Assembly (NCBI RefSeq): GCF_003417065.2
Contig: NZ_QVLT01000021.1
Location: 1-64,000, forward strand
From: Hymenobacter lapidiphilus
GTDB lineage: Bacteria > Bacteroidota > Bacteroidia > Cytophagales > Hymenobacteraceae
Length of the DNA stretch: 64,000 nt
Direction: 5' to 3'
The notes beneath the pieces are model-generated. The model was not told the DNA's origin, did not search any database, and saw only the letters and a list, made by a program, of their open reading frames with translations. Position 1 is the first letter of the stretch. Each line of letters begins with the position of its first letter. The position numbers were made by a program, and so were the translations under genes. Of this stretch, positions 8,695-15,996 are shown one piece after another.

Positions 8695-8720
8695 TCGTTC
8701 TGCGCCGCCCCGGCATTGGC

Positions 8721-10649
8721 TTACCTCACCTCCAGCAGCGCGCGGGCCGAGTAGTTGTAGCGCACCGTGTCGCCTCGCTGCTCGCGGGTTAAATCGTTTA
8801 AGTAGAGTTGCAGGGTGAGAGTTGGGCTGGTGGCGCGGAGCGTAAGGTTTTTGGTAGTTAGGTTGACCCGGTAGTCGGCGGGGTTGCGGCCATGGACAGT
8901 GGCCAGCGAATCGGCCAGCGCGCCCGGCGACACGGCCAGCCGCTGCTGCCACTGGCCAGGGCCCTGACGCTGCTCCAGCACCAGCTGTTGCCCGAAACGA
9001 AGCACCCGCAGCCGGAAACTGCTATTATCTGCCAACGGAATCCAGACCACCGGCTTACCAGCCGCAGCGAACCCGTTGTACTCGTACACGTTGATGTCGT
9101 TGATCCAATAGCGGCCGTTGCCCAAGTCGTACACTTCATTGGTATCGCCACTTCTTTCCGTCCCGAAGTTCACTCGCTGGACTGACTCGCGGGAGTCCTT
9201 TTCGGTGGCGTAGCGCGAAATCCGGTCGTAGCCCGTAAGCGTGAATGGGCGCTCCTTCCAGTCGGTTCTTGGTAGGCGCTGCTGCTGCCGCGGAAGGTTA
9301 CGCATCGAATCGGGCGGCGTGAGCGAGGCCGCGAATAGCGGCTGAAGCCGCGGTAGCGCGTCACGGTTGGCGAAAAATTCAAAGACGGAGCTTAGGCGTT
9401 GCCGCGCCTTGAAGGGCAGATTCGGCTGCCGCTGGGCCGCGCCGTCGAGGTGGCCGTTTTGCAGTAGGTTGAACTGCTGGCTGAGGTCGCGCAGCTGCCC
9501 GAGCTGGCTGCGCTCGGCCACGGCAAACGCACCCCAGGGTCCGCCGGCGGCCAGCAGCGCCAGCAGCCCCAGCGAGGCCGGAATCCAGATGATGCCCTGG
9601 CCCCGGCGCCACAGAAAGTACGCGGCCATGCCCAGCAGCCAGCCGGCCAGCAGTAGCACGAAGTAGCGCTCCTCCGTAATGCCGTACTCGCTGATGCGGG
9701 TGCCGATGGCCACGGCCAGCAGCCCCAGCAGCGGAAACAACGCCCGGTAGAACCAGCGGGCAAACGTGCTTATCCAAGCATTTTCGGCCGCCTGACGGAT
9801 GGGGTGAATGAGCAATAGCGCGAAGATGCCGGCCACCGCCAGGGCCAGCACCAGCACCGAAACCCAGCCCTGCGGCAGCGTCCAGGTGAGCAGAATGCGG
9901 CCCAGGTAGGCGTAGAGAATCGCGAAATAGAGCACAACCAGCGGCAGCAGCACGAACTGGGTGAACACCTTCAGGCCCTTGGGGTAGGGCGCCGGCTGCT
10001 CCAGGGCCGCAAAACTAGCGGGCACGCCGGCCAGGAAAAACCAGGTGTTGAACACCGTGGCCAGCCCCACGAACAGGTAACCGTACCAACGGCCGTCCAG
10101 CTTCACCCCAAACAGGTTATCAATGGCCAGCAACGCCAGCGCGCAGCCCCCGAACAGCACACCCGAATACAGCCCCGCCGTGAGAATGCGCAGGAACAGC
10201 GTTTCGTTATAGCGCCAGAAGCCCGGCGTATCGGCCGCGCCGCGCAGCTCGGCCAGGTAGGGACCGGCCGCCACGGCCAAGTGGGCCGCCAGCAGCAGCA
10301 GCACTAGCCGCAGGACCCAGATGAGGTTGGGCTCGGCAGGCGCCAGCGCGTACCAAACCCCTAACAGCCCCAGTCCCCCCAATTGCACAACTGCATGTGT
10401 GCCCGGTCGCCACCCGTACCGCTCGGCCATGAGGGCCAGGGCCAGCGTGAGCGGTAGCCCCAGTCCCGCCGCCGACAGCAGTGGAAACAGCCATGACAAT
10501 TCGTTTTCCTGCGGACCTGCGGACGTATCGCGCTGAATTAGGTAGAAACCCGCGCCGCACAGCACGAAAGCGCACAGCAGCGTGAGTGGGAAGCGACGGG
10601 CCACCCGGGCCGTTTCGGCCGCCAGGTGTTGCAGGGAAGGCAGTTGCAT
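8721..10649 (-). CDS. DUF4153-type integral membrane protein
   Basis: 642 aa from the ATG of MQLPSLQHLA; the longer frame runs into the tRNA terminator and is rejected. The first 410 residues contain about eleven hydrophobic helices, for example LTLLCAFVLCGAGFYL and ILWTLPQGWVSVLVL-like stretches; the remaining 230 residues are soluble and beta-rich, with WINDINVYEYNGF. This layout fits the DUF4153 family, whose function is unknown. A TACATTTC box 21-28 bases upstream may be its promoter. The gene points toward guaA. Confidence 0.8.
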   Translation of the reverse strand: MQLPSLQHLAAETARVARRFPLTLLCAFVLCGAGFYLIQRDTSAGPQENELSWLFPLLSAAGLGLPLTLALALMAERYGWRPGTHAVVQLGGLGLLGVWYALAPAEPNLIWVLRLVLLLLAAHLAVAAGPYLAELRGAADTPGFWRYNETLFLRILTAGLYSGVLFGGCALALLAIDNLFGVKLDGRWYGYLFVGLATVFNTWFFLAGVPASFAALEQPAPYPKGLKVFTQFVLLPLVVLYFAILYAYLGRILLTWTLPQGWVSVLVLALAVAGIFALLLIHPIRQAAENAWISTFARWFYRALFPLLGLLAVAIGTRISEYGITEERYFVLLLAGWLLGMAAYFLWRRGQGIIWIPASLGLLALLAAGGPWGAFAVAERSQLGQLRDLSQQFNLLQNGHLDGAAQRQPNLPFKARQRLSSVFEFFANRDALPRLQPLFAASLTPPDSMRNLPRQQQRLPRTDWKERPFTLTGYDRISRYATEKDSRESVQRVNFGTERSGDTNEVYDLGNGRYWINDINVYEYNGFAAAGKPVVWIPLADNSSFRLRVLRFGQQLVLEQRQGPGQWQQRLAVSPGALADSLATVHGRNPADYRVNLTTKNLTLRATSPTLTLQLYLNDLTREQRGDTVRYNYSARALLEVR

Positions 10650-10734
10650 GGTGAAGGCGGGGAGAAATGTAGTTTGCCGCGCCAAGAAAGCCAAAGTTTT
10701 TCGGCCACCCTCAACTCCTGGCCGGCCCAGAAAC

Positions 10735-10770
10735 AAAAAATCCGCCCCGGCCAAAGCCGAAGCGGATTTT
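10735..10770 (-). terminator. Terminator of tRNA-Leu
   Basis: On the minus strand AAAATCCGC pairs with GCGGATTTT, followed by a T run, ten bases after the tRNA 3' end. Confidence 0.75.
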
Positions 10771-10780
10771 CCTGCAAGAG

Positions 10781-10862
10781 TGCGCGCGGGGAGATTCGAA
10801 CTCCCACACCCGAAGGCACCACCCCCTCAAGATGGCGTGTCTACCAGTTTCACCACGTGCGC
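10781..10862 (-). tRNA. tRNA-Leu, anticodon GAG
   Basis: 82 nt without encoded CCA. Acceptor GCGCACG / CGCGCGC with an A5-C68 mismatch, D arm GTG...CAC with GGTAGA loop, anticodon stem CCATC/GGTGG with loop TTGAGGG, long class II variable arm (TGCCTTCGGGTGT), T arm GGGAG-TTCGAAT-CTCCC and discriminator A. All invariant bases are present. It has its own promoter and terminator. Confidence 0.95.
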
Positions 10863-10933
10863 AGTTGTTGGCAAGCACTCTTTCTTATTCGAAAGCCGAA
10901 GCCTCCGGACTCGCTGAGGCGGCGAATCGATGA

Positions 10934-10964
10934 CAAAAGTAGGGGGTCGGAAGTCAGGGTGCAA
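10934..10964 (-). promoter_or_regulatory. Two-part promoter of tRNA-Leu
   Basis: Minus strand: TTG, 20-base spacer, TACTTTTG. This matches the Bacteroidota form TTG-N(17-23)-TAnnTTTG. Expected transcript start is about 67 bases before the tRNA, leaving a 5' leader to be processed. Confidence 0.6.
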
Positions 10965-11098
10965 GCACGGACCGCGTTTTTCCGTCAGATAATGCATCGG
11001 CACACTGCTTAGGGCTCATTGTCAGGCGTAAAAATTTCGTTCCGCATTCATTTAATGGACTTATATTTAGTAATAACTCCTGCTTCTGCCGCCTCTCC

Positions 11099-11106
11099 TA
11101 TCTTTC
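11099..11106 (+). promoter_or_regulatory. -7-like box abutting the iron permease start
   Basis: TATCTTTC ends five bases before the A of the ATG at 11111, so the mRNA would begin exactly at the start codon if this box is used. One base off the consensus TAnnTTTG. Confidence 0.4.
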
Positions 11107-11110
11107 TCGT

Positions 11111-11617
11111 ATGCAGCCCCCTTCTTCCGTAGCGCCGGCGGGCACCACGCACTTTTTTGCCAGGTTTGCCGCCAGAGTCACCACTTGGTCGGGCAGCACG
11201 GCGGCCTTTTGCCTGGCGCTGTCTACCATACTGGCCTGGGCCGCTACAGGGCCGCTGTTTCATTACTCCGAAACCTGGCAGCTGGTCATCAACACGAGCA
11301 CCACGATTGTCACCTTTCTGATGGTATTTCTCATTCAGCGGGCCCAGAACAAAGATTCGTTGGTGCTGCACCTCAAGCTCAACGAGCTACTGGCATCCCA
11401 TAAAGGAGCCAGCAACCGCCTCATCAACGCGCAGGATTTTTCGGAGGAGGAAATCCACATGCTCCATAACTACTTCTGCCTGCTGGCCGAAAAGGCACGT
11501 CGGGACCACAACCTCGGCCGGACGCATTCGGTAGAGGAAGCCGAGGAAAACCACTTAAAAAAGCGCCGCCACCGCCGCCACCGTCGGGGCGGCCAGCCCA
11601 CACTTCCTGCTGAATAA
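11111..11617 (+). CDS. Low-affinity iron permease family protein (Fet4-like)
   Basis: 168 aa. Two hydrophobic segments, roughly residues 32-52 and 58-78, are separated by [15 protein letters not shown]; the second ends with [11 protein letters not shown], a pattern characteristic of the bacterial PF04120 family. The C-terminus is cytosolic, charged and ends in an Arg/His-rich tail ([12 protein letters not shown]). The family is named for yeast Fet4, but transport by the short bacterial members is inferred only. Next-door Dps and VIT1/CCC1 genes make a link to iron plausible. A shared terminator separates it from convergent dps. Confidence 0.82.
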   Translation: MQPPSSVAPAGTTHFFARFAARVTTWSGSTAAFCLALSTILAWAATGPLFHYSETWQLVINTSTTIVTFLMVFLIQRAQNKDSLVLHLKLNELLASHKGASNRLINAQDFSEEEIHMLHNYFCLLAEKARRDHNLGRTHSVEEAEENHLKKRRHRRHRRGGQPTLPAE

Positions 11618-11619
11618 GC

Positions 11620-11658
11620 GAAAAAGGCCTCTTCCCACAGCGGGAAGAAGCCTTTTTC
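11620..11658. terminator. Bidirectional terminator between iron permease and dps
   Basis: 17-bp stem beginning GAAAAAGGC with one mismatch, 5-nt loop, A-run before and T-run after, so it works for both convergent genes. Confidence 0.8.
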
Positions 11659-11678
11659 ACTTACTCAGCAGGCAATAC

Positions 11679-12305
11679 TTATTCGGAACGAACCAGCTGT
11701 GTGTCTACCATGTGCTCCGACACAAACCACACCTGTAGTTCGTTGGTCCGCATCACATCGCTTACCACCACGTCGTTGGTGCCATCGTCGCCGGCCTCAT
11801 CGGCCTGTTTGGCATAGTCGTGGCAGTTTTTGAGGATGATCTGGTGCGCCTCAAGCAGGCGCGACACCTGAATGGGGGCCTCCTCCCGGTCGCGGGGCGT
11901 ACGCGGAATAGTGGTCAGCTCGGCCACATCGTGGGCCATGGCAATGGCCACGCCGCCCAGAATCTGGATGCGCTCGGCAATGGTATCCACAATAGTGCTT
12001 TGCTCCTCGTAGTGCTTGTCGTAAAGCAGGTGCAGCTGGTAAAACGTGGGGCCTACTACCTGCCAATGATGCTTTTTGTACATGTCGCGCAGCGTCATGG
12101 TGTCGGCCAGCAGCTGGTTGAGCTGGGTTACACTCTGCTGACGCGTTTTTTCGTCGAGGCCAATAGGCAGCCGCTGCGATACGGTGCCGTACTTCTGGAG
12201 CGGCTTGGGCGCATCGAACTGCTGGTTGAGGATGGGCTGGATGCTGGACGCAGGGCCTTTGGTTTTAGCGCTTTTTGCCGTGGTGGTGGCGTTTGATTTA
12301 GCCAT
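11679..12305 (-). CDS. dps: Dps-type ferritin-like DNA protection protein
   Basis: 208 aa. The ferritin-like core has the intersubunit ferroxidase residues in KKHHWQVVGPTFYQLH and YDKHYEEQSTIVDTIAERI (His, Asp and Glu spaced as in Dps), with a four-helix pattern up to about residue 190. The first 30 residues are a lysine/threonine/alanine-rich tail, likely the DNA-binding extension seen in many Dps proteins. It oxidises and stores Fe(II) and shields DNA. The gene is divergent from the VIT1 transporter and convergent with the iron permease. Confidence 0.9.
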   Translation of the reverse strand: MAKSNATTTAKSAKTKGPASSIQPILNQQFDAPKPLQKYGTVSQRLPIGLDEKTRQQSVTQLNQLLADTMTLRDMYKKHHWQVVGPTFYQLHLLYDKHYEEQSTIVDTIAERIQILGGVAIAMAHDVAELTTIPRTPRDREEAPIQVSRLLEAHQIILKNCHDYAKQADEAGDDGTNDVVVSDVMRTNELQVWFVSEHMVDTQLVRSE

Positions 12306-12434
12306 AAGTAAAGAGGTCAGAAAAAATCAGAGAATAATGCCGGCACGAATCCGTCCGGTTGGTTTAGCATACGTAGGACGTAGGCGTAGGTTAGTTATCC
12401 GGTACACGTTTTATCCTCTTCCTAACCGTTGCGT

Positions 12435-13160
12435 ATGCCACACCCGCACATCCACCCACACGACGAAAGCCACCTGAGCAGTTCGGCCATGCTCCAGGAT
12501 ATTGTTATCGGCCTTGCCGACGGACTGACGGTGCCGTTCGCGCTGGCCGCCGGCCTGAGCGGGGCCGTAGACTCATCGGGCCTTGTGATTACGGCCGGGC
12601 TGGCCGAAATAGTGGCCGGCTCCATTGCCATGGGCCTGGGGGGCTACCTGGCCGGCCGCACCGAAGTGGAACATTACGATTCTGAGCTGAAACGCGAGTA
12701 CGCCGAAGTAGCCACCGTGCCCGAGGTAGAGCGGGCCGAGGTAGACGAGTTACTGGCCGAAATCGGCCTGTCGGAAAGCACCCGCGCCCTGGCCGTGCGC
12801 GAGCTGACTGCCGACCCCGACCAATGGGTACGTTTTATGATGAAGTACGAGCTGGGCCTCGAAAAGCCCGACCCACGCCAGGCGCCCAAAAGCGCCTATA
12901 CCATTGCCGGGGCCTACGTGGTGGGCGGCCTGATTCCGCTGAGTGCCTACTTTTTCACGCCCACGCCCACCGAAGGCCTGATCTGGTCGGCGTTGATAAC
13001 GCTGGTGTGCCTGCTGGTTTTCGGTTACCTGCGCAGCCGCCTCACCGGCCAGCCGCCCGTGTGGGGGGCACTCAAAATGGCCGGCGTCGGCTCGCTGGCT
13101 GCCGGGGCGGCCTACGGGGTAGCCAAGTTAATTGCAGGTTGGGATTTTTTAGGGTTGTAG
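12435..13160 (+). CDS. VIT1/CCC1-family iron/manganese transporter
   Basis: 241 aa from the ATG (a TTG two codons earlier is less likely). Motifs include DIVIGLADGLTVPFALAAGL (helix 1, with the conserved Asp) and GSIAMGLGGYLAGRTEVEHY, where helix 2 ends in the conserved G-Y-L segment. A cytosolic acidic metal-binding helix region (about 75-145) precedes three more helices. The histidine-rich N-terminus (MPHPHIHPH) may also bind metal. The family moves Fe(II)/Mn(II) out of the cytosol. Between it and dps (12306-12434) is a CGTAGG triplet repeat at about 12370-12391; I see no clear Fur site. Confidence 0.88.
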   Translation: MPHPHIHPHDESHLSSSAMLQDIVIGLADGLTVPFALAAGLSGAVDSSGLVITAGLAEIVAGSIAMGLGGYLAGRTEVEHYDSELKREYAEVATVPEVERAEVDELLAEIGLSESTRALAVRELTADPDQWVRFMMKYELGLEKPDPRQAPKSAYTIAGAYVVGGLIPLSAYFFTPTPTEGLIWSALITLVCLLVFGYLRSRLTGQPPVWGALKMAGVGSLAAGAAYGVAKLIAGWDFLGL

Positions 13161-13219
13161 ATTGGGTTGCACGGAAAAGCTGCCCATCGTTCTGAGTTTT
13201 CAATTTCTGCGTTTACAAA

Positions 13220-13741
13220 ATGCCCTTTCCTTTCTTCGGCGACGATAAATCGACCATTGCCCGGCTGCTGGGCACGCTGCCTCAGCAAGGCCGCATCGAA
13301 TGGATTGGCCTGCGCCCGGTTCGGCGCGAAGCCATGCTGGTGGCAGCAAAGGCCGAGGCTGAAACCGACCGCCACCTGCTGGGCGACCATGCCCGCCCCC
13401 GCCCCGGCGGCAAGCGTCAAATCACCCTCATTCAGCACGAACACCTGGCCGCCGTGGCAGGCTTTCTGGGTCTGCCCGGGCCGCTCGATCCGGCCCGGCT
13501 GCGCCGCAACCTGGTAGTGAGCGGCCTGAACCTGCTGGCCCTGAAAAACCGGCAGATCCGCATCGGTGCCGAAGTTATTCTCGAAATTACGGGGGAGTGC
13601 CACCCCTGTTCGCGCATGGAAGAGGAGCTCGGGCCCGGTGGCTACAACGCCATGCGCGGCCACGGCGGCCTCACTGCCCGCATCATCCAGGGTGGCCTCA
13701 TCCACGTCGACGATGCGGTGGCCGTGTTGCCCCAGCCCTAA
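13220..13741 (+). CDS. MOSC domain-containing protein
   Basis: 173 aa. A single MOSC domain: ITLIQHEHLAAVA, then RRNLVVSGLNLLALKNRQIRIG and the essential cysteine region LEITGECHPCSRMEE, followed by GHGGLTARII. MOSC proteins bind molybdenum cofactor or persulfide sulfur in the MOCO sulfurase/YiiM group. The only other molybdenum-related hint in the window is the MobA-like gene at 63.3 kb. The next gene starts 25 bases downstream, so the two may be co-transcribed. Confidence 0.88.
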   Translation: MPFPFFGDDKSTIARLLGTLPQQGRIEWIGLRPVRREAMLVAAKAEAETDRHLLGDHARPRPGGKRQITLIQHEHLAAVAGFLGLPGPLDPARLRRNLVVSGLNLLALKNRQIRIGAEVILEITGECHPCSRMEEELGPGGYNAMRGHGGLTARIIQGGLIHVDDAVAVLPQP

Positions 13742-13766
13742 CCGCAGCCGGAGCCAGCCATCCTGT

Positions 13767-14666
13767 ATGCACCTCGCTACTTCCGACCGCTACACGCTGC
13801 CCCTGCCGGCCGGCCACCGCTTTCCGATTGCCAAATACGGCCTGATTCGGGAGCAGCTGCTGTGGCAGGGCATAGCCGCCGAAGCTGATTTTTACGACCC
13901 CGGCTTCTGTCCCGAAGAAGACATTTTGCGCGTGCACTCGGCCGATTACTGGCATAAGGTGCGCGACCAGCAGCTGAGCGCGGCCGAGGTGCGCCGCCTG
14001 GGCCTGCCGCAAAGTCCGGAGCTAACGCGCCGCTCGCTGAGCAGTGCGGCCGGTACGCTGGCCTCGGCGCAGTGGGCGTTGCAGGAGGGCGTTGGGCTGA
14101 GCCTGGCCGGGGGCACCCACCACGCCTTTCGCGACCGGGGCGAGGGGTTTTGCGTGCTCAACGACATAGCCATTGCCGCCGCCCACCTGCTTCATCACCG
14201 GCTGGCCCGGCAGGTGCTGGTCGTGGACCTCGATGTGCATCAGGGCGACGGCACGGCCAGCATTTTCCGGGATGAGCCGCGGGTGTTTACGTTTTCGATG
14301 CACGCCGGGGCCAACTACCCGTTGCGCAAGGAGCAATCGGACCTCGACGTAGCCCTGGACCTGGGCACCACCGACACCGAGTACCTCCGGGTGCTGGCCG
14401 ACACGCTGCCCCGGCTGCTGGCCGAAGTACAGCCCGATTTCGTGTTTTACCTGGCCGGCGTAGACGTGCTGGCCACCGACAAGCTTGGTAAGCTGGCCCT
14501 CACTCCCGCCGGCTGCCGCCAGCGCGACGAGTACGTGCTCGGCCGCTGCTACCAACACCAGCTGCCTGTGGCCGTGAGCATGGGCGGCGGCTACTCCGAG
14601 CGGCTGGCCGACATTGTGGACGCGCACTGCAACACGTTTCGGGTGGCGTATGAGCTGTGGGGATGA
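13767..14666 (+). CDS. Histone deacetylase-family (class IV-like) hydrolase
   Basis: 299 aa from MHLATSDRYT; the longer frame overlaps the MOSC gene. Catalytic features: H118-H119 in GGTHHAF, zinc ligands D156 and H158 in DLDVHQGDG, the third Asp in LAGVDVLATDKLG, and the catalytic GGGYS near the end. Bacterial members deacetylate small amides or proteins such as acetyl-lysine and acetylpolyamines; the substrate is not predictable here. It follows the MOSC gene closely. Confidence 0.92.
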   Translation: MHLATSDRYTLPLPAGHRFPIAKYGLIREQLLWQGIAAEADFYDPGFCPEEDILRVHSADYWHKVRDQQLSAAEVRRLGLPQSPELTRRSLSSAAGTLASAQWALQEGVGLSLAGGTHHAFRDRGEGFCVLNDIAIAAAHLLHHRLARQVLVVDLDVHQGDGTASIFRDEPRVFTFSMHAGANYPLRKEQSDLDVALDLGTTDTEYLRVLADTLPRLLAEVQPDFVFYLAGVDVLATDKLGKLALTPAGCRQRDEYVLGRCYQHQLPVAVSMGGGYSERLADIVDAHCNTFRVAYELWG

Positions 14667-14685
14667 GGCGGCGAAAGGATGACAG

Positions 14686-14693
14686 TATCTTTG
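14686..14693 (+). promoter_or_regulatory. -7 promoter box of the J-domain gene
   Basis: TATCTTTG, a full TAnnTTTG match, ends 27 bases before the ATG at 14721 and just after the deacetylase stop codon. No -33 TTG at the right distance. Confidence 0.5.
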
Positions 14694-14720
14694 CCCTGCT
14701 CACTCCACTACCCGCTCACC

Positions 14721-15743
14721 ATGCACCTGCACAACCCCTACACCGATCTGCCTGCGGCCAATTCGCTGCCTGCTCCGGCTTCGGCGGCGGCCCCCGGTAC
14801 GCCGGCGCAACAGGCCTTTGCCGATGCCGTGGCGCGGGTAGAAGGGCTGCGGCAGCGGCTGCGGGAGCTGAAGGCGGCACAGACCGAGGCGCGCCGCCGC
14901 TACTGGCAGCAGGTAGGCCCGGCCGCCGAAACTGTGGTACAGGCCCGGCAGGAGCTGTTTTCACCCTTGGAAGAGGCCCTGCTGCTGGACTATTTCAGCC
15001 GCCTGGAGCAGCAGCAGATTACAGCCCTGCTGCTGGGTAATGCCCGCACCCTGCAGGACCGGTTTGGGGAAGATGCCGCCGAAATGCTGCGCAAATACGC
15101 CCCGCGCCGCAGCGCCGCTGATGCGGACGAAGACGAGCAGCAGGCCCCGGAAACGGCCGGGCCGCCGCCAGCCGCCGCAACCGGGCAGGCCCCGCACGAG
15201 CAGGCCGCCGAAGCAGCCCGGGCCCGGCGCAAAACCAAGCAGCAACGAACCGAGGAAGCTGCCGCCCAGGCAGCGCGTACCCAGGAGCAGGCGCTGCTGG
15301 CCAATACCAAAACCCTGTACCGCCAGCTGGCCCGCGCCCATCATCCCGACCTGAGCCGCGACGAAAGCACCCATGGGCAGCGCACCCAGCTTATGCAGCG
15401 CATTACGGAGGCCTACGAAGCCAACGACCTGTACACATTGCTGCAGCTGCTGGCCGAAACCGCCCCCCCCGACCAGACCAACGACACGCTGCTGGCTCGC
15501 TATACCCAGGCCCTGCAGCAGCAGCAAACCGAGCTAAAACAGCAGATTCAGGCGCTGCAATACGGTGAGAACGGCTTGGGCGCTACCACCGGCAAAAAGC
15601 GCGAACAGGAAATCCGGCAGCTTAAGCGCCACCTGAAAGCGGAGGCCGAGTACCTGGCCCAGGTACTGCGGCTGCTGCAGGAGCCGGCGGGCCTGCGCCA
15701 GCTGCTGCGCGAGCTGGCCACCGAGGGCCACGACACAGTATAA
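14721..15743 (+). CDS. J-domain (DnaJ-like) protein with coiled-coil regions
   Basis: 340 aa from MHLHNPYTD; an earlier ATG overlaps the promoter box. Two coiled-coil parts (about 30-80 and 265-325) flank an alanine/glutamine/proline-rich middle. A J-like domain starts near residue 190: TLYRQLARAHHPDLSRD holds the HPD tripeptide that stimulates Hsp70 ATPase, and the segment ends ITEAYEANDLYTLLQL. It would be a cytosolic DnaK partner. There are no Gly/Phe or zinc-finger regions, so it is not DnaJ itself. Confidence 0.85.
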   Translation: MHLHNPYTDLPAANSLPAPASAAAPGTPAQQAFADAVARVEGLRQRLRELKAAQTEARRRYWQQVGPAAETVVQARQELFSPLEEALLLDYFSRLEQQQITALLLGNARTLQDRFGEDAAEMLRKYAPRRSAADADEDEQQAPETAGPPPAAATGQAPHEQAAEAARARRKTKQQRTEEAAAQAARTQEQALLANTKTLYRQLARAHHPDLSRDESTHGQRTQLMQRITEAYEANDLYTLLQLLAETAPPDQTNDTLLARYTQALQQQQTELKQQIQALQYGENGLGATTGKKREQEIRQLKRHLKAEAEYLAQVLRLLQEPAGLRQLLRELATEGHDTV

Positions 15744-15746
15744 CCA

Positions 15747-15811
15747 ACCCAAGTTGCGCAGCATGATGTCGGGGCTTGCCCCGCCCCCACATCGTGCTGT
15801 GCAACTTGAGT
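15747..15811. mobile_element. 65-bp MITE-like element with IS-type ends
   Basis: Left arm starts ACCCAAGTTGCGCAGC, right arm ends GTGCAACTTGAGT; the 23-bp arms pair with four mismatches around a GC-rich core (GGGGCTTGCCCCGCCCCC). The outer 12 bases equal the putative end of the left-edge IS. No target duplication is evident. A solo ACTTTCTAAACAGCT (15818-15832) lies just beyond; 15833-15996 is otherwise empty. Confidence 0.55.
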
Positions 15812-15996
15812 TTGCTAACTTTCTAAACAGCTCTCGTATAGGTGCTGGCTACCGACTGCCGGCTATGCGGTATTTGGCAAAGGGCAACATCAGCTCGTTT
15901 TCCTACCCGACCGAGGCGATAGGCGGGCCGGTATATTTTTTCGGTTATTGAGCCGTTGCCCACTAAGCGTTAGAACGAAAGTCTAAAACAGCGCCT

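Noticed and set aside
12370..12392. CGTAGG triple repeat between dps and the VIT1-type gene as a Fur operator
   Set aside because: It is not palindromic and does not resemble a Fur box.
14022..14627. 201-aa minus-strand frame opposite the deacetylase gene
   Set aside because: Exact antisense of a well-conserved enzyme; His/Gly/Val-rich shadow translation.
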